Below are positions 11,434-23,960 of a stretch of DNA of 64,000 nt, piece by piece. Under the pieces are notes generated by a model, which saw only the letters and a program-made list of their open reading frames with translations, was not told the origin of the DNA and did not search any database. Position 1 is the stretch's first letter; every line of letters begins with the position of its first letter. The position numbers and the translations under genes were made by a program. The DNA is taken from the NCBI RefSeq assembly GCF_022581195.2, contig NC_061465.1:4776501-4840500 (forward strand), given 5' to 3'. Source of the DNA: Helicoverpa zea (taxonomy: Eukaryota > Arthropoda > Insecta > Lepidoptera > Noctuidae).

Positions 11434-14400
11434 GTCCCTAGTGAAAATGTTTACTCAAACGAAAATTGTCGTTCCAAAATGATTACCGGTTTGTATATCA
11501 GGCAGATAACGTTAACAAATAATTTCCTCGAAATATACCCAAAAGCTTCCTTATAAACATGTTCTCGCGTATCTACAGAAATCAGATCCTTTTCAAAACG
11601 CACTTATTTCCATACGTTGGCATGTTATTGAAGAGTGGTTCTTTGAATTGCAAATAGGCTGGTCCTCGGGCGGGTTCCATTGAAATGTCAATTTGTTTTC
11701 TATTGGGGTGGCTTGTTTGGTAACCTCGAGACATATCGACTTACTATTGTGTGTTTGGCTTGTGCCGGATCTTACACTTTTCCCTTCTATGCCTGCGGTG
11801 TTTGCTGGAAACCGCGTGATGTACATTTTTATTAGCAAAGTTCGCACTAGTAAAGTTACAGACAGAAAATCATTTGATACAGTGTTCTTTAAAAAAAATG
11901 GAAGAAAAAGAAATGAATGCCTGTAAAATTAAAAGACGAAATAATACTAGTTCAGTTTTTCTCTCAATATTTCATGATAGTCGCAAGAAATTGTAACTTT
12001 TTACAAAGCGACAAACAAAACAAGAAGCTATAATGCTCAAACAAGCACCCACAATACCGTAACATACCAATTTCCAAAGCACAAAGTCAGCAAAAACGGC
12101 TCCAAAATTTAAAACTCCGTAATTTCTGAAGTGGGCTCAAAATTTTGGGGATTCATTTTTTTTTTGCGTACAAAAAGTATAGTCGGCGTTGCCGGTAGTG
12201 GGTACTGCGGTATCCGGGATCCGGTTTTTATTAGTGCCGGGTATCGAGTGGCTTCCGAGGGCTTTGTGGGACAATTTGGTCCCGAACGCCTATTGTGGTG
12301 GTACGTTTTGGTACGGAACGCCTATTGTCAGCAAGATGTCGCCGGCTTTGTCGCTCAATGGCGTTCAGCACAATGAACGATGCTTAACTGCAAATCGTTA
12401 TCGATTGTTTGATTTTTTTGACACGTGACAGTTTTTGTGGTGAGCTTATTATTAGGGTAAGGGTCGTATTGTTTTTTTTTATTGGTACTAGAAGCCTGAC
12501 AAAGTTTGGGAGAATGAAAAAAAAATGGTATTAAAACAAAAGCCAAGGGTGAAGTCTACAAAATGTTCCTTCAAAGAGAAACCTCAAACGAATTTAAAGA
12601 AAACATCGATTTCATTCCCAAAGCGATATGGAGCTTTTAAAATTCTCAGGATGTTTGTGGATTAAGCGGATCTTATCGAAAGCTACCGTTAGTATTTGTT
12701 GTTGGAAGCACGTCCAGTTGTTACTCGACACATGTTTGTTATATCGAATGGAACAATAAAACAATAATGATTAATGGACGCAATAACAATACAATACGAA
12801 TTAATATCGGTGCGAAAATACCGATTGGGAAACGATTTTTTGCACTCGCACATCGAACGAATTTTGTAGACAATGGCTTTAAAATAAATTAATACTGACA
12901 ATGGATTTATGTATAGTGTGAAAAAATGTAAAACGCTTTAACATTTTAACTTATGTATTATAAAAAAAAACGGTTAAAACAGTTTATTAGTCTATGCTTA
13001 AACAAATACTCGTAAGTTCACGCAAGTATGAATGAACTTTCATGTATCAAGGAACTAAATCGATCAATCTATAGTTTAGATTATAGGTAGTTGAACTGTT
13101 TTTATTTTATTTGCTTATATTCCGCAGAATTACTCAGCATTGAATGAAATGGCCAAACAACTTACATTACATTTACTTTATTTTACTACTTTAATACAAA
13201 CACAATTCCAGAGCTGAAAAACTGTAAACAACAAAATAGGTAACGAGTTCGAATCGTTCACTTTCGGCACGATCACTTCTAGGCACACACTACTAGGGTT
13301 GGACTCAATAAACTAAAAATCCCGTACTATTCGAATAAAGCTGTGTACCGAATTTATACGAACGACTAAGTTTAGAACGCCAGCGCCCAGGAATGGGAAA
13401 CGGTGGAAAAGCAACAAAACAAAATGTAAAGGATTCGTTTTAAAAAGAGAACGATCTGCAATTCGGTCGCTCAAAGCAACAAAGTTGATTGATGGAATCG
13501 ATTTTTTTGTGTTGCATTGTCCTGTTTCAGCACAAATAAGTTTCGGATGGGATGCATCCCTATACGTCAGCTATATTTGTATCGACTGCTGAAAAGTTAA
13601 CCCAATTATTTTCCTTGTTCTGTTGTGTACATGCAGATAAAAAATACATAACCTAGATTTTTAAGTGCTATTTTGTTTTGTTTATAGTTATTAGCATTTA
13701 GCCTTTTCCTCAAGCACCGGCGCCGATAACGGCCAACCCTACTTCTGATCCATTGAAATTTAGATTAACGTGCATTAAGATTCAGTCCGGAACGCGAAGC
13801 CAGTTAAAATGTTTTTGTTGTTCATTGCTGCCATCGAATTAATGATCTGCCTTTGTGTCGCTTGATTACATCGATTACTATCGTATAGAAAAACAGCATT
13901 TTATTCGAACTTCAATTCAAAGAAAAATATTCGCAATGATTGAATTCACCACAGCTCATCCATATCCATTGAAGTGTTGGCCAGAATAACTTTAAATTAG
14001 TTGCGAAAGAAAACCTGAAGTTGGGGGTAACGTTAAACGCGTGTAGCGTAGTTTTTAATAAAACTGCCGAGAAAACTGCATAAGTAATACTTAAGTACGA
14101 GAAGAGATAAAAGTTGTCTTTTTAATTTCGCATTTCGAACTACGTCCTTGTATTTGTGTGTAAAACAAGCACGTAGGTTATCACAAAAAAGTGGCCTTGA
14201 CGAATAACAGGGGTTGGCGTGTTAACAGAAATATGTTTAGCATTAATGTGAAAAAAATAACAAACATACGGTTCTTTTTATTTTAGTTTCGTACAGTAAA
14301 CATTGGTTCTGGTGGTGAGAGCCAATGAACTTGCAATCCAACTAGGAATGTTTACGTTGCCATGGCACTCGGCTGTGGGAAACAGCCGGTTATTTTTGCA

Positions 14401-17400
14401 CAATCGCTATTTTGAGCAGCAGTACCGCCTGTGTTGGCATAATTTTACCCTTGTAAGCTGTTGCGTAAATTAACGATTTTATTTTATAAAAATTTTAGCA
14501 TAAGAATTTTAATTGTTTGAAAGGGCGCAATTTTTAAATTCTTATTAAAAATTTGAAATTTACATTTGATATATGAAGTAACAGTAGTGATTTCAAGCAT
14601 TCAATGATAATGCTTCAAGTAAATAAGATAGCTACACAGCTAGAATAAAACCTATTTTCAGACCCTTTGACAAATAACATGAGGTGCATTATAATATAGC
14701 AAGATTTGTAGTTCGAATACCATAGTAGACTACAATTTCCCCAACAGAGTTTGCTTACTAAATGTCAAGTAAAAATGAAATAGGGAAATGCAAATCTAAA
14801 AGCAGTTTCAAGTTAAAATGTTTCCATTGCACAAGGGACCTCTCTTTTAAAGCTCATTGTTAGTGGGTTAGTGATTCCAGCAGTAACCCTATTCCCACTG
14901 GGATTCTCGAATAAAACGGGACCCACTGGAATGTTGCGAATAAACCTCCAGTCTGTTTAGAGAAACATTCAATGTTTATGTTCGCACACGATGTAAGCTT
15001 AAAGTTCATGTTTACGACTCTTTTGTAGGACAACACTTTATTTGCTTTAAAGGGTTCTCGTTCGAAAGATGTTTTATTAGGTCAAAGTATTTACTATTTT
15101 ATGAGGACGTTGTACAGTTTGGACATGTGATTGATCTGTCCGTATGGCGGATGGGTGTTTCGTACAAATGACTCGTGACGGCGTTTAAGAGTATGCGCCC
15201 TGATTCCGGTCCAGTATATAAAAAATAAACATATTTTTGTACACTACTGGCATCAGAAAGTTAGGGAATGCGTTTGTTTTCATACAAGTCTCTGCTTTCT
15301 TTTCTTTTTATTTAATCACGAGAGTGAGTGCTTCGGTCGACAGCTATAAATTCTTAAGAAGTTTAGACTTCCTTCGATTTATATGTGCTTTCTTCAAGAT
15401 GTTGTTCTATTCCGAATTTACAATACACATGTGCTCATTTTCAGCAATACTGTTAGACTTGATTAGATTTCCATCGTTTCTCATAAGAATGCCTGACAAT
15501 AATGTCGTAAAGAGAAAGAAAAGGTTAAAGACATTGCATTTACTCTGCTCATAAAACTCATGGCTAACTATCAAATCGTGATATCCAGTAGTAAAGAGAA
15601 TGCCATAACTAAAATCGTGCGTCAATCACCTTAACGGCAGCAAGTAATTTTCTCACAACTTTTCACACATACTTTCACAAAAGAAATTATTCATATATTC
15701 AGTACTTTGTGGATACGCACTAAGCTATACTTTGTTATATCTCCCCTTCACAGGTTGTCAGTCAACTGTCCATTGCCTATGGTGGATTAATGGCTTTGAA
15801 ACAAGAGGTTACTAATGGACTCGGACAGAGTAGGTGAATCCACTATAAGAAAGTTAGCTTTCGCCTCAATAAAACCATTTCAACTTTAATTAAAATTGAA
15901 TTGAAAATACTTTGTGTAAAACAAAGCCTTTATCACGAACAATGGAAAGCACAATAATTAAAAAAATACAATGTTTTATTAACAAAAGCAATACATTTCA
16001 ATAAAGCTTTAGCTAATGTATTAAATTGGACAGTAATGTTTTCATATACTAATTACAACGCGTAATGCAAACATTATAAAGAGAAACTCAGGTAAAACAT
16101 TTTATGGTTATCATAAAAAATAAAATAATGTCGCAGAATGTACACAAACATTTTCATTTAGTCCATTAAAAAGATAACAGAGTTGCTGGAATGGGGGATA
16201 TAATAACAAAATACATTTAAGCTGAACATGTAGCGAATTCCCAAAGCGCTGCGGCTATCAGCCGTCAGTCCCAGGGCCAGATGACAAACTTTAGTATCAG
16301 GACATGTCTGATACACGATGACGCGCGGTTTTACATTAATACAGTTTGTTTGTACGCAACAGATACAGATGGAAATTTCTGAATTTTATTCAAAATATTT
16401 TAATTAAAGCTCTGGAGAATTAATCTTCTGATACATTTTAGTGTGCGTATTTGTGTGAATCCAATTAATTTTTAAAAGCTTACCTGTGTCGAAAGTGCAT
16501 CATGCTAATGTAACAAATGTTCCAAAAATACATTTTCATTCGAAAGCACTGATAGAACATTTAGACTCACTGTAATCGGAACTGAAATTAAGCCTATATT
16601 GCTAAAACATATTCAGAATATTATCATACATTCCACATAGACATAGAGGTATGGCAAACATGCTTAAGTACATTAAACGTTCCGAGATCAATATCGGTGT
16701 GCTGAGTCCAATGATTATGGCAATTAACGACGGCCCATGGGGAGACTCGACTAAGCACACTTGACGTCAGCCCGATAATGTCTGCTCGTGCTAATTGAGA
16801 AAAATTAAGATTGACTGCAAACCCCTGCATAGACTGTTTTCAATTTATATAACATGCAACGATAATGGAAGGATAGCAAAGAAGACAGATGAAGTAAAGT
16901 TAAAAGAAGAAATGAAACTTGAAAATAATTGACATGACTTAAACAATGAAGAGAATGTTGAATCTTAAAGTGAATATCTCGCCTAACTTGCTAATATTAT
17001 AACACAAGATACAGTAACACTACACGCAGATGACACATGGAAATGACACAATTAATCAACAGCTACAATGGAAACAGATTAAATTTAAGTAGTTCGCAAT
17101 GGTTGTCCTACTTAAGCGGGTTCGGTGCGATCCGTCATGTCGTACGAAACATCGCATGATGTATGGGCGACGGAAGTTTCAATTGCGTTAAGCCCTTCGT
17201 ACGAATCATTATTAATTTATTTAGTGTCTTTGTTTGCAGTAACGCATATCCGTTGTTTTGTCTGTGAACTTGAACTAGTTGGTTTTGATATCAGAGAATA
17301 TGAATTTATTTTTATTGAACCCTCCGTTGTCAACAATTGAGAGTTTCGTTTTGCTTTTTTGATCCAAACGGATAAACCTTTTAGTAATAAAAAAACAAAA

Positions 17401-19738
17401 GTTTTGTTACCTAATTGAGTAGATGGTACATATTTCAGTTACTAGGTCTGACTTTGCATACATGTTTATTTTAGAAAGCTGCAAATCTCGACTACATCTG
17501 CTATTTTTTGAGTGATTAGATGCAATTTGCAAATCTCTTTCACATTTTGACATGACATTCAAATGAGTTTCAAAAATAACAATAAGTCCAATGTTGCTAA
17601 GTGCTCGGTCCCCTATTCTGAATAATGGCGTAACGAAACGGCTTCGGAGGGAGGACTTCTCGTAAAATGATTCTGTAGTACTCCTCCCTTATTAAATGTA
17701 AATAGTTATTGATCCTATAAGGATAAAAGGTGATTGCCAGGAGTACGAAAACGAAGGAAAAGATAAGTGCTTATTTTGTCAACGAAAAATATTGTTGCGA
17801 TAATTGGGCGAAATAAATCATACCTTCCTAAGGAAAATTGTACTTGTATTTATTTGCACGTGTTCCATATATTTGATTTGAATCCAATTGCATTATGTTC
17901 ACGTTTTGGTAAAAAACAAAGATTTCCTTGGAGTATTAAAGTATTTTCATTTCTTTCTTGCTTACGGCATGAGCAACAAAAATTCCCGAAAACATTCACA
18001 AATAATTTATGAAATCATTTACCTGGCTCGTTTCACCAAGTTATGCGATACGCTTATTTTTTAATAATAAAGATATATGAACCGTGGAAATAAAATATTC
18101 CGAGCCGTTGAACAGAAGTCACGTATCGAGGCGCTGCCGCTGTATGGGGCGTGAGACGACCTAAAGAAATTGAATGTCAGTGACTTGCGTGCCTTGAAAG
18201 CCTACACTAGCAATGGACGCGTACCAGGTTATGAAGACAGATGGAATTTATATTTTATCTTCCTTCATAAAAGCCATGTAAAATTTCGCGCGTTTCTTTA
18301 TAATAGTGCGATAAAGTAACTTGTTTATGAATAAAAGATGGCGTGTACTCTGAATATTAAGCACAGAAGTAGGTGCCGCATACGGGATAATATGTCTCGC
18401 GTTATTGTCTTATGAGCCTTCCACTATAAGGAAATGGATTACATTTTTGATCGTTTCCATTCCATTGCGTTCATTGTCTGGGGGACGGTGTTATGTGACT
18501 GATGATACCCATCCACCGTTATTTCTTTGATTAATATTTTGTTCTTTTTTATTTTCACATAAATTTCACGGCGCCTAAATGTCTTTTTTTGCGAATAAGG
18601 AAAATTATTCATCTCGGTGATTAAGTTACTGATTATTTAGAGACAAACAAAGCAGCTAAGCTTAAGTACCTAAATAGTTAAATTACATATTATCATTTTC
18701 TTATTTACCTACTTACAATATCTGACCATAAATATCGTAACAAATTATATAAGAGGAGAAAATGTAAAAAATAGTCAGCATGGCTATTATTTCCTTCTTT
18801 CCATAGCATAATAAGCTCAATTTTACAAAAATGACGTACCGGGAAAATCTTTTCAGATTGCCCACACTTCCTTAACCATCTTAATTTATTGTACCCAACT
18901 GGGACTTTTTGTAATCCTCTTGATCGCAGCGAAAAATCCGACAATCATCGCGTACCCAAACTTATGTCATTAAAAGATTGAAAGATTACTTGTTCTCTTG
19001 CTTGGGGTAAAAATCTACCCCAAGGCTGGAGATTTATCTCATTAGTTAAATGGCCCGTTGGCTAGACGCGAAGATCGTTTTTGGGATTCCGACAACTGAA
19101 ATAAGGTTATTTTTAGCAATTTCTGGGCTTTTAAGGGTTGAATTCATTTAAAGGTAATTTAAAAGTAACTGTATCAAGTCTCGTGTTTTTATGAATACGT
19201 ATTTGTTGACGTGGCTCTTATTATTTTCAAGTTAACATGGGTCATGAGAACATATGGTTTTACCTCTATATTTTAACTTTAAATTGCATTACATAATTTT
19301 AAAATTCTAACTATTCAAATATTAACAGAAATAAAGTAAAGCTACTTTTCAAACTAGGAATCTTCCAAGACTTAAAGTCAATTGACCGAGGACCGCTCCT
19401 TGGGGAACCCTTGAGCGACCAACTCACAGCGCCTACAGAATGAATTGAACTTTTTAATCCATTATGCTATTGCATGGCCAAGGATTATCAACATTGCCCC
19501 AAGGCTTATATTTGCAGGATCAAACCTGTATGAGAGTATTCTCGTACATTTAAATCCGTGACTCATCCCGCTAACATTTTCGACGATGAAGGAATGCATC
19601 TGTGGGGGAGGCTTATTGGAAAAGTTTTAACTGGATTAGATTTGATTAGAACGTTCGGGCTCCCTGTCACTTTGCTTTATGGCTTGTAAGTAACTTGTTA
19701 GCTAATTCCAAGTTTTGATGATATTTTTTATATTGTTG
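11434..19738. other. Non-coding sequence, nothing recognised
   Basis: About 8.3 kb without a supportable gene. A locally GC-richer patch at 12181-12370 holds two overlapping frames of about 80 codons in different phases, with a short internal repeat (GAACGCCTATTGT twice), but no recognisable protein. A short signal-peptide-like frame at 13809-13865 ends in its own stop. No repeat family was recognised. Confidence 0.4.
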
Positions 19739-19742
19739 GTCC
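19739..19742. repeat. Target site duplication GTCC, left copy
   Basis: GTCC directly precedes the left LTR and matches the four bases after the right LTR, as expected for a 4-bp staggered integrase cut. Confidence 0.85.
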
Positions 19743-19954
19743 TGTAGGAAGAAATATAAATGGGTTTGGTATTTACATCGATATATTTACATAATATTTA
19801 CAAGATAAATTGAGACAATAAAAATATACATTTTCTTCCTACCAAAGAGAAAAAACCGACTGCCGACTGGTTTGACAAGTCTTCATTTTTACGAACGTAG
19901 CTGCCAAACCAGCCGGCCAGTACCAATAAGTGGCGAAAGAGGTAGGTCACCACA
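19743..19954 (-). repeat. 3' LTR (212 bp)
   Basis: On the element's strand it begins TGTGGTGACC and ends TTCCTACA, so it has TG...CA termini. It matches the LTR at 23981-24192 base for base by eye. Contains an internal TAGGAAGAAA motif that mirrors its own end. Confidence 0.95.
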
Positions 19955-19970
19955 TCACCCCCCCCCAGAG
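19955..19970 (-). promoter_or_regulatory. Polypurine tract for plus-strand priming
   Basis: On the minus strand CTCTGGGGGGGGGTGA abuts the 3' LTR directly. The nine-G run is the purine-rich primer site expected at this place. The pol stop codon lies only a few bases upstream. Confidence 0.8.
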
Positions 19971-19974
19971 ACCT

Positions 19975-22900
19975 TCAAGGGCGATAATAAGCTGGGAAGT
20001 GGACGCGACGTCCTGACCGCGTCGTTCTGATGACGCCATCGTCAGCCGAAGGTAAGCCTCGGTTATCCGCGTCAGGTGAGTAGTGATGAGTGTTATTGTC
20101 GAGTGGTGACTGTGGTGAGTTATGTGCGATAGTGTTGTGTGGTGAGTGTGCTGTGGTGTCAGGGTCACGCAGTATGAAGGCCGGCTTGATGCGGTCTATC
20201 GATACTGTGACCTGTTTACCGTTCACCAGTAGTTTGAACACCTTGTCACCTCGTTCGAGCACCTTGTGAGGTCCAGAGTATGCCGGTTTCAGACCACCAC
20301 CAGCAGTGCAGTCCCTAAGGAACACGTGCGTGGCTGTAGCCAGCTCCTTGAAGACAAATGTCTTGAAGCGGCTGTTGTGTCTGACTGCTGGTGCTGGCTG
20401 CAAACTCCGGACAATACTCCGAAGCCTAGAAAGGTAATCGGTCATGTCGACCGTTTCCTCGACCCGCGGGTCGAAGAACTCGCCTGGAAGGCGCAGTGGC
20501 TGGCCGAACACTAACTCGGCAGCGGAAGCCTGTACGTCTTCCTTGAAGGCACTGCGCACTCCTAACAGCACAAGTGGAAGAGATTCCACCCAACTGCTGC
20601 CTGCGTGGCAGGTGATTGCAGCCTTCAGTTGACGGTGGAATCGCTCCACCAGTCCGTTGCAGGCTGGATGGTAGGCAGTGGTCCTACGATGCTGAAAGCC
20701 AGCAATGCCGGATAGGCACTTAAAGAGGGCCGATTCGAACTGCCTACCTCTATCGGTAACGATATCCGATGGGCAGCCGAATCGGGCAATCCATCCACCC
20801 AGTAAGGCCTTTGCCACGGTTTCTGCAGTGATGTCTGCCAGGGGTATTGCCTCAGGCCATCGCGTAAAGCGATCGACGGCGGTGAGACAATACCGGAAAC
20901 CTTGACACAGCGGCAAAGGTCCTATGAGGTCAATGTGGATGAAGGCAAATCTCGCCTGGGGCAACTTAAAGGTCTGCAGTGGTGCAGAGACGTGCCGTGT
21001 GGTTTTAGAGCGCTGGCAAGCCAGACAACTCTGAGCCCAGTTACGACAGTCCTTCCTAACCCCAGGCCACACATAGCGGGCTGCAATCAGCCTGGCAGAC
21101 GCCTTAGTACCAGGGTGACTCAAGGAGTGCAGGCTGAGAAAAATTGACCTGCGCAGCTCCTTGGGTACAAAAGGTCTAGGCGTGCCGCTGCTGAGGTCGC
21201 AGTACAGCTGCTGTTGTGAACCTGGGACGCTAACCAACTGCAGACGCAGTGAGTTGTCCCCGGCGAGCAGCTGCTGCAGCTCCTGGTCATCTTCTTGTGC
21301 TGCAGCGATCCTCTCGACGGGCACAGGTTGAGTAATCTCCTCAACCCGCGAAAGGGTATCCGCCACGACATTATCCTTCCCGGAGATGTGCCTGATGTCA
21401 GTAGTGAACTGAGCAATCAGGTCCAGGTGACGGAACTGTCGTGGGGAACAGTTTTCTTTACGAGAGGTGAAGGCGAATGTGAGAGGTTTGTGGTCCGTGT
21501 AGATCACGAAGTCACGAGCCTCCAGCATATGCCTGAAGTACTTCACGCTCTCGTAAATAGCGAGCAGTTCACGGTCGTAAGGAGAGTACTTAACCTGCGC
21601 GTCGCTCAGCTTCCTGGAAAAGAATGCCAGAGGCTCCCATGCTCCTCCGGTACGCTGCTGTAGAACTGCACCTATAGCCTTGTCAGACGCATCCGTGACC
21701 AGCGCCATCTTGGCGGTGCAGTCAGGATGCGCCAACAGTGCTGCTCGACACAGACTGTCCTTGCAGCCCTGGAACGCCTCACGTTGGTCCGCTGTGAAAT
21801 TGACAGGGTGCGAACCCTTCACGGAGTCGGAGAGCAGGCTGTTGAGAGGTGCTTGACAGGCTGCGGCATTCGGGATGAACCTGCGGTAGAAATTTAGCAT
21901 CCCGAGGAATCTGCGCAGCTCCCTGACCGTTTTTGGCTCAGGAAAATTCTGGACAGCCTCAACTTTGGCAGGCAACGGTCTCGTCCCTTTGGAAGAGATG
22001 TGATACCCTAAAAAATTAACCTCCGACGCACCAAAGACGCACTTAGCACTGTTGATGACCATACCATACTCTCGCAGTCTGGTGAACAGCTGACGCAGGT
22101 GCAGCTCGTGCGTCTTTTGGTCTTTCGAGAACACCAAAAAATCGTCAAGATATGCGTATGTAAAGTCCAAACCCCTGAGCATCTCATCCACGAAGCGCTG
22201 AAACGTCTGTGCGGCATTTCGAAGCCCGAACGTCATGAACGGAAATTCGAAAAGCCCGAACGGAGTCGTGATCGCAGTTTTCGGGATGTCATCCGGATGC
22301 ACTGGAATCTGGTTATAAGCCTTAACTAGGTCAATCTGCGAGAAGATGGTACAGCCAGACAAGCTGTGCGCGAAGTCCTGGATGTGCCGGATAGGGTATT
22401 GATCCGGGACAGTGCGTGCGTTCAGCATCCTGTAGTCGCCACAAGGGCGCCATCTATTGCCCTTTTTAGGAACGAGGTGAAGAGGCGACGACCACGGTGA
22501 CTCGGATAAACGGCAGATACCGGACCGCAACATGTCATCAAACTCAGCCTTCGCAATTTTTAATTTGTCCGGTGCTAATCTGCGTGGGGATGAAGATACT
22601 GGTGGCCCTGGCGTAGTACGAATGTGGTGTACTGTATTGTGTTTGGATGTGTCGTGTATGCCGCGAGGTCGAGTGATGTCGGGATATTCCCGCAGTATGT
22701 GTGTAAACGCGGAATCACCGAGACTCACCCTCACCGAAGACACATCATCAGAGCGGCGGACAGGCGACGCCGGGGTGGAGAGCGTAGTATGGTTGTCGAT
22801 GAGGCGTTGGTTCCTGCAATCGACAACCAAATTATAATAAGACAAAAAATCCACACCTATTATCGCCCTTGTAACGTCTGCAACAATAAATCGCCAGGCG

Positions 22901-23169
22901 AAGTCGCGGCGCAACCCTAGGTTTAATGTTAAGCTCACAAAACCGTAAGTGTTTATCACAGTGCCGTTTGCTGCACGCAGTTCATACTCTGTTTTTCCTA
23001 ATCGTCGCGGAATCGCCGACCGGGGGTATACACTGAGGTCGCTGCCGGTGTCAACCAAAAACTGTATCTTCAACCTTTGGTCGGTGACGAAGAGGCGACC
23101 AGCGCTCGGACAATCATCGGCCGCCATCACAGATTGCCCCGCGCATTTCCCGACGTTGTGTAGTCGCAC
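19975..23169 (-). CDS. Retrotransposon Pol polyprotein
   Basis: An open frame of about 1064 residues in the -1 frame relative to gag. It begins after a stop with no upstream in-frame ATG (its first possible start is GTG), so translation by frameshift from gag is likely. Domains: aspartic protease with DTGS at residues 40-43; reverse transcriptase about 200-390 with D280 and the YLDD box 340-343; RNase H with D493, E534, D559 and D604; integrase with H681, H685, C715, C718, then D747, D806 and E842, giving D806-x35-E842. A GPY/F-like module (SGPHKV, about 965-970) precedes a non-conserved tail. All catalytic residues are present and no frame break is seen. It copies element RNA to DNA and inserts it in the nucleus. 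No envelope gene follows. Confidence 0.95.
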   Translation of the reverse strand: MRLHNVGKCAGQSVMAADDCPSAGRLFVTDQRLKIQFLVDTGSDLSVYPRSAIPRRLGKTEYELRAANGTVINTYGFVSLTLNLGLRRDFAWRFIVADVTRAIIGVDFLSYYNLVVDCRNQRLIDNHTTLSTPASPVRRSDDVSSVRVSLGDSAFTHILREYPDITRPRGIHDTSKHNTVHHIRTTPGPPVSSSPRRLAPDKLKIAKAEFDDMLRSGICRLSESPWSSPLHLVPKKGNRWRPCGDYRMLNARTVPDQYPIRHIQDFAHSLSGCTIFSQIDLVKAYNQIPVHPDDIPKTAITTPFGLFEFPFMTFGLRNAAQTFQRFVDEMLRGLDFTYAYLDDFLVFSKDQKTHELHLRQLFTRLREYGMVINSAKCVFGASEVNFLGYHISSKGTRPLPAKVEAVQNFPEPKTVRELRRFLGMLNFYRRFIPNAAACQAPLNSLLSDSVKGSHPVNFTADQREAFQGCKDSLCRAALLAHPDCTAKMALVTDASDKAIGAVLQQRTGGAWEPLAFFSRKLSDAQVKYSPYDRELLAIYESVKYFRHMLEARDFVIYTDHKPLTFAFTSRKENCSPRQFRHLDLIAQFTTDIRHISGKDNVVADTLSRVEEITQPVPVERIAAAQEDDQELQQLLAGDNSLRLQLVSVPGSQQQLYCDLSSGTPRPFVPKELRRSIFLSLHSLSHPGTKASARLIAARYVWPGVRKDCRNWAQSCLACQRSKTTRHVSAPLQTFKLPQARFAFIHIDLIGPLPLCQGFRYCLTAVDRFTRWPEAIPLADITAETVAKALLGGWIARFGCPSDIVTDRGRQFESALFKCLSGIAGFQHRRTTAYHPACNGLVERFHRQLKAAITCHAGSSWVESLPLVLLGVRSAFKEDVQASAAELVFGQPLRLPGEFFDPRVEETVDMTDYLSRLRSIVRSLQPAPAVRHNSRFKTFVFKELATATHVFLRDCTAGGGLKPAYSGPHKVLERGDKVFKLLVNGKQVTVSIDRIKPAFILRDPDTTAHSPHNTIAHNSPQSPLDNNTHHYSPDADNRGLPSADDGVIRTTRSGRRVHFPAYYRP

Positions 23170-23951
23170 GGTTTAATACACTTCTTAGCGTTATCACCGA
23201 ACCGCTGGTGGTACCAGCACTGCGATCTTCTGGAGCTGGACCGGTGACGTGAGCGACTACGGGAACGGCTTCTGTTGCGGGATAACCTCTCGAGCTTGAG
23301 CGCCATCTTCTGCATCTGCCGGTTTAGCGCGGCGATCTCGGCGTGCAGACCGCTGGTGGACGACGACGGTGCAGTGGCGACGGCAGCTGTTGATGCCACC
23401 TGCGCGGGACCGGTGATGACGTGGATACGGTCCGCTAACTCGGCCAGCTCGGCCAAGTCCAGCTTGGATTGCGACGCCACTATGGTCTGCGTACCTGCTG
23501 GCAGACGGCTCGTCCACATCGTCCGCAGAAACTCCTCGGGAACACCTGGACCGGCGAGGTTGAGGAGGTGCCGGTAAAACTGCGACGGCTTCCGGTCGCC
23601 GAGCTCCTCGTGCATGAGAAGCTGCTTCACCTTCTCCTCGCGTGAAGCTGACTGCCTCTTGATGAGCTCGGCCTTGAGCTTTTCATACTTATCGCTGGCG
23701 GGCGGGTTGGCGATTATGTCTTCGACGACGTCGGCGTATTTCGGGTCGAGGTGACCCGTGACGTAGAAGTATTTCGTCTCGTCGGTTTTGATGTTCGCCA
23801 GCGCGAATTGCGCGTCCATCTGCGCGAACCAAAGCGCCGGCTTCTCAGGGTAAAACGGTGGAACTCGCACGCCCACGCGGCATGCCTCCGCAGCGTCGAT
23901 GCCGACTTTGCTAGTCTCAGCACCGTCAACGTCGGCTTTGCTGATCGACAT
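23127..23951 (-). CDS. Retrotransposon Gag protein
   Basis: 274 residues starting at an ATG just after the primer-binding site. Gag coats the element RNA and builds the virus-like particle. Residues 30-180 (PPFYPEKPALWFAQMDAQF and onward) match the capsid-like region of arthropod gypsy elements often labelled DUF7041. Residues 225-243 are an arginine/serine repeat, and a cysteine/histidine cluster follows: C245, H248, C258, C262. The spacing C-x2-H-x9-C-x3-C differs from the usual CCHC zinc knuckle. The last 14 codons overlap pol in another frame, and the slippery heptamer GGGAAAT (23145-23151) lies inside the overlap, so a fraction of ribosomes should continue as Gag-Pol. The frame is intact. 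Confidence 0.93.
   Translation of the reverse strand: MSISKADVDGAETSKVGIDAAEACRVGVRVPPFYPEKPALWFAQMDAQFALANIKTDETKYFYVTGHLDPKYADVVEDIIANPPASDKYEKLKAELIKRQSASREEKVKQLLMHEELGDRKPSQFYRHLLNLAGPGVPEEFLRTMWTSRLPAGTQTIVASQSKLDLAELAELADRIHVITGPAQVASTAAVATAPSSSTSGLHAEIAALNRQMQKMALKLERLSRNRSRSRSRSRHRSSSRRSQCWYHQRFGDNAKKCIKPCDYTTSGNARGNL
23145..23151 (-). promoter_or_regulatory. -1 ribosomal frameshift heptamer
   Basis: Reads G GGA AAT in the gag frame, fitting the X XXY YYZ rule. It lies in the 43-bp gag/pol overlap. Slipping back one base puts ribosomes on TGC GCG GGG CAA, which is the pol frame, and Pol continues without a stop. GC-rich sequence just downstream could form the stimulatory structure. 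Confidence 0.75.
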
Positions 23952-23960
23952 TGTTGTCGT

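Noticed and set aside
12131..12428. Two overlapping frames of about 80 codons in a GC-richer patch
   Set aside because: They overlap in different phases, and neither resembles a known protein.
13809..13865. Signal-peptide-like frame (MFLLFIAAIELMICLCVA) as a candidate first exon of Fas2
   Set aside because: It ends in its own stop, and splicing at the only phase-1 GT to the next exon would create a TGA. The donor context is also poor.
20266..22920. Several plus-strand frames of 62-122 codons inside the retrotransposon
   Set aside because: They are antisense shadows of the intact pol frame.
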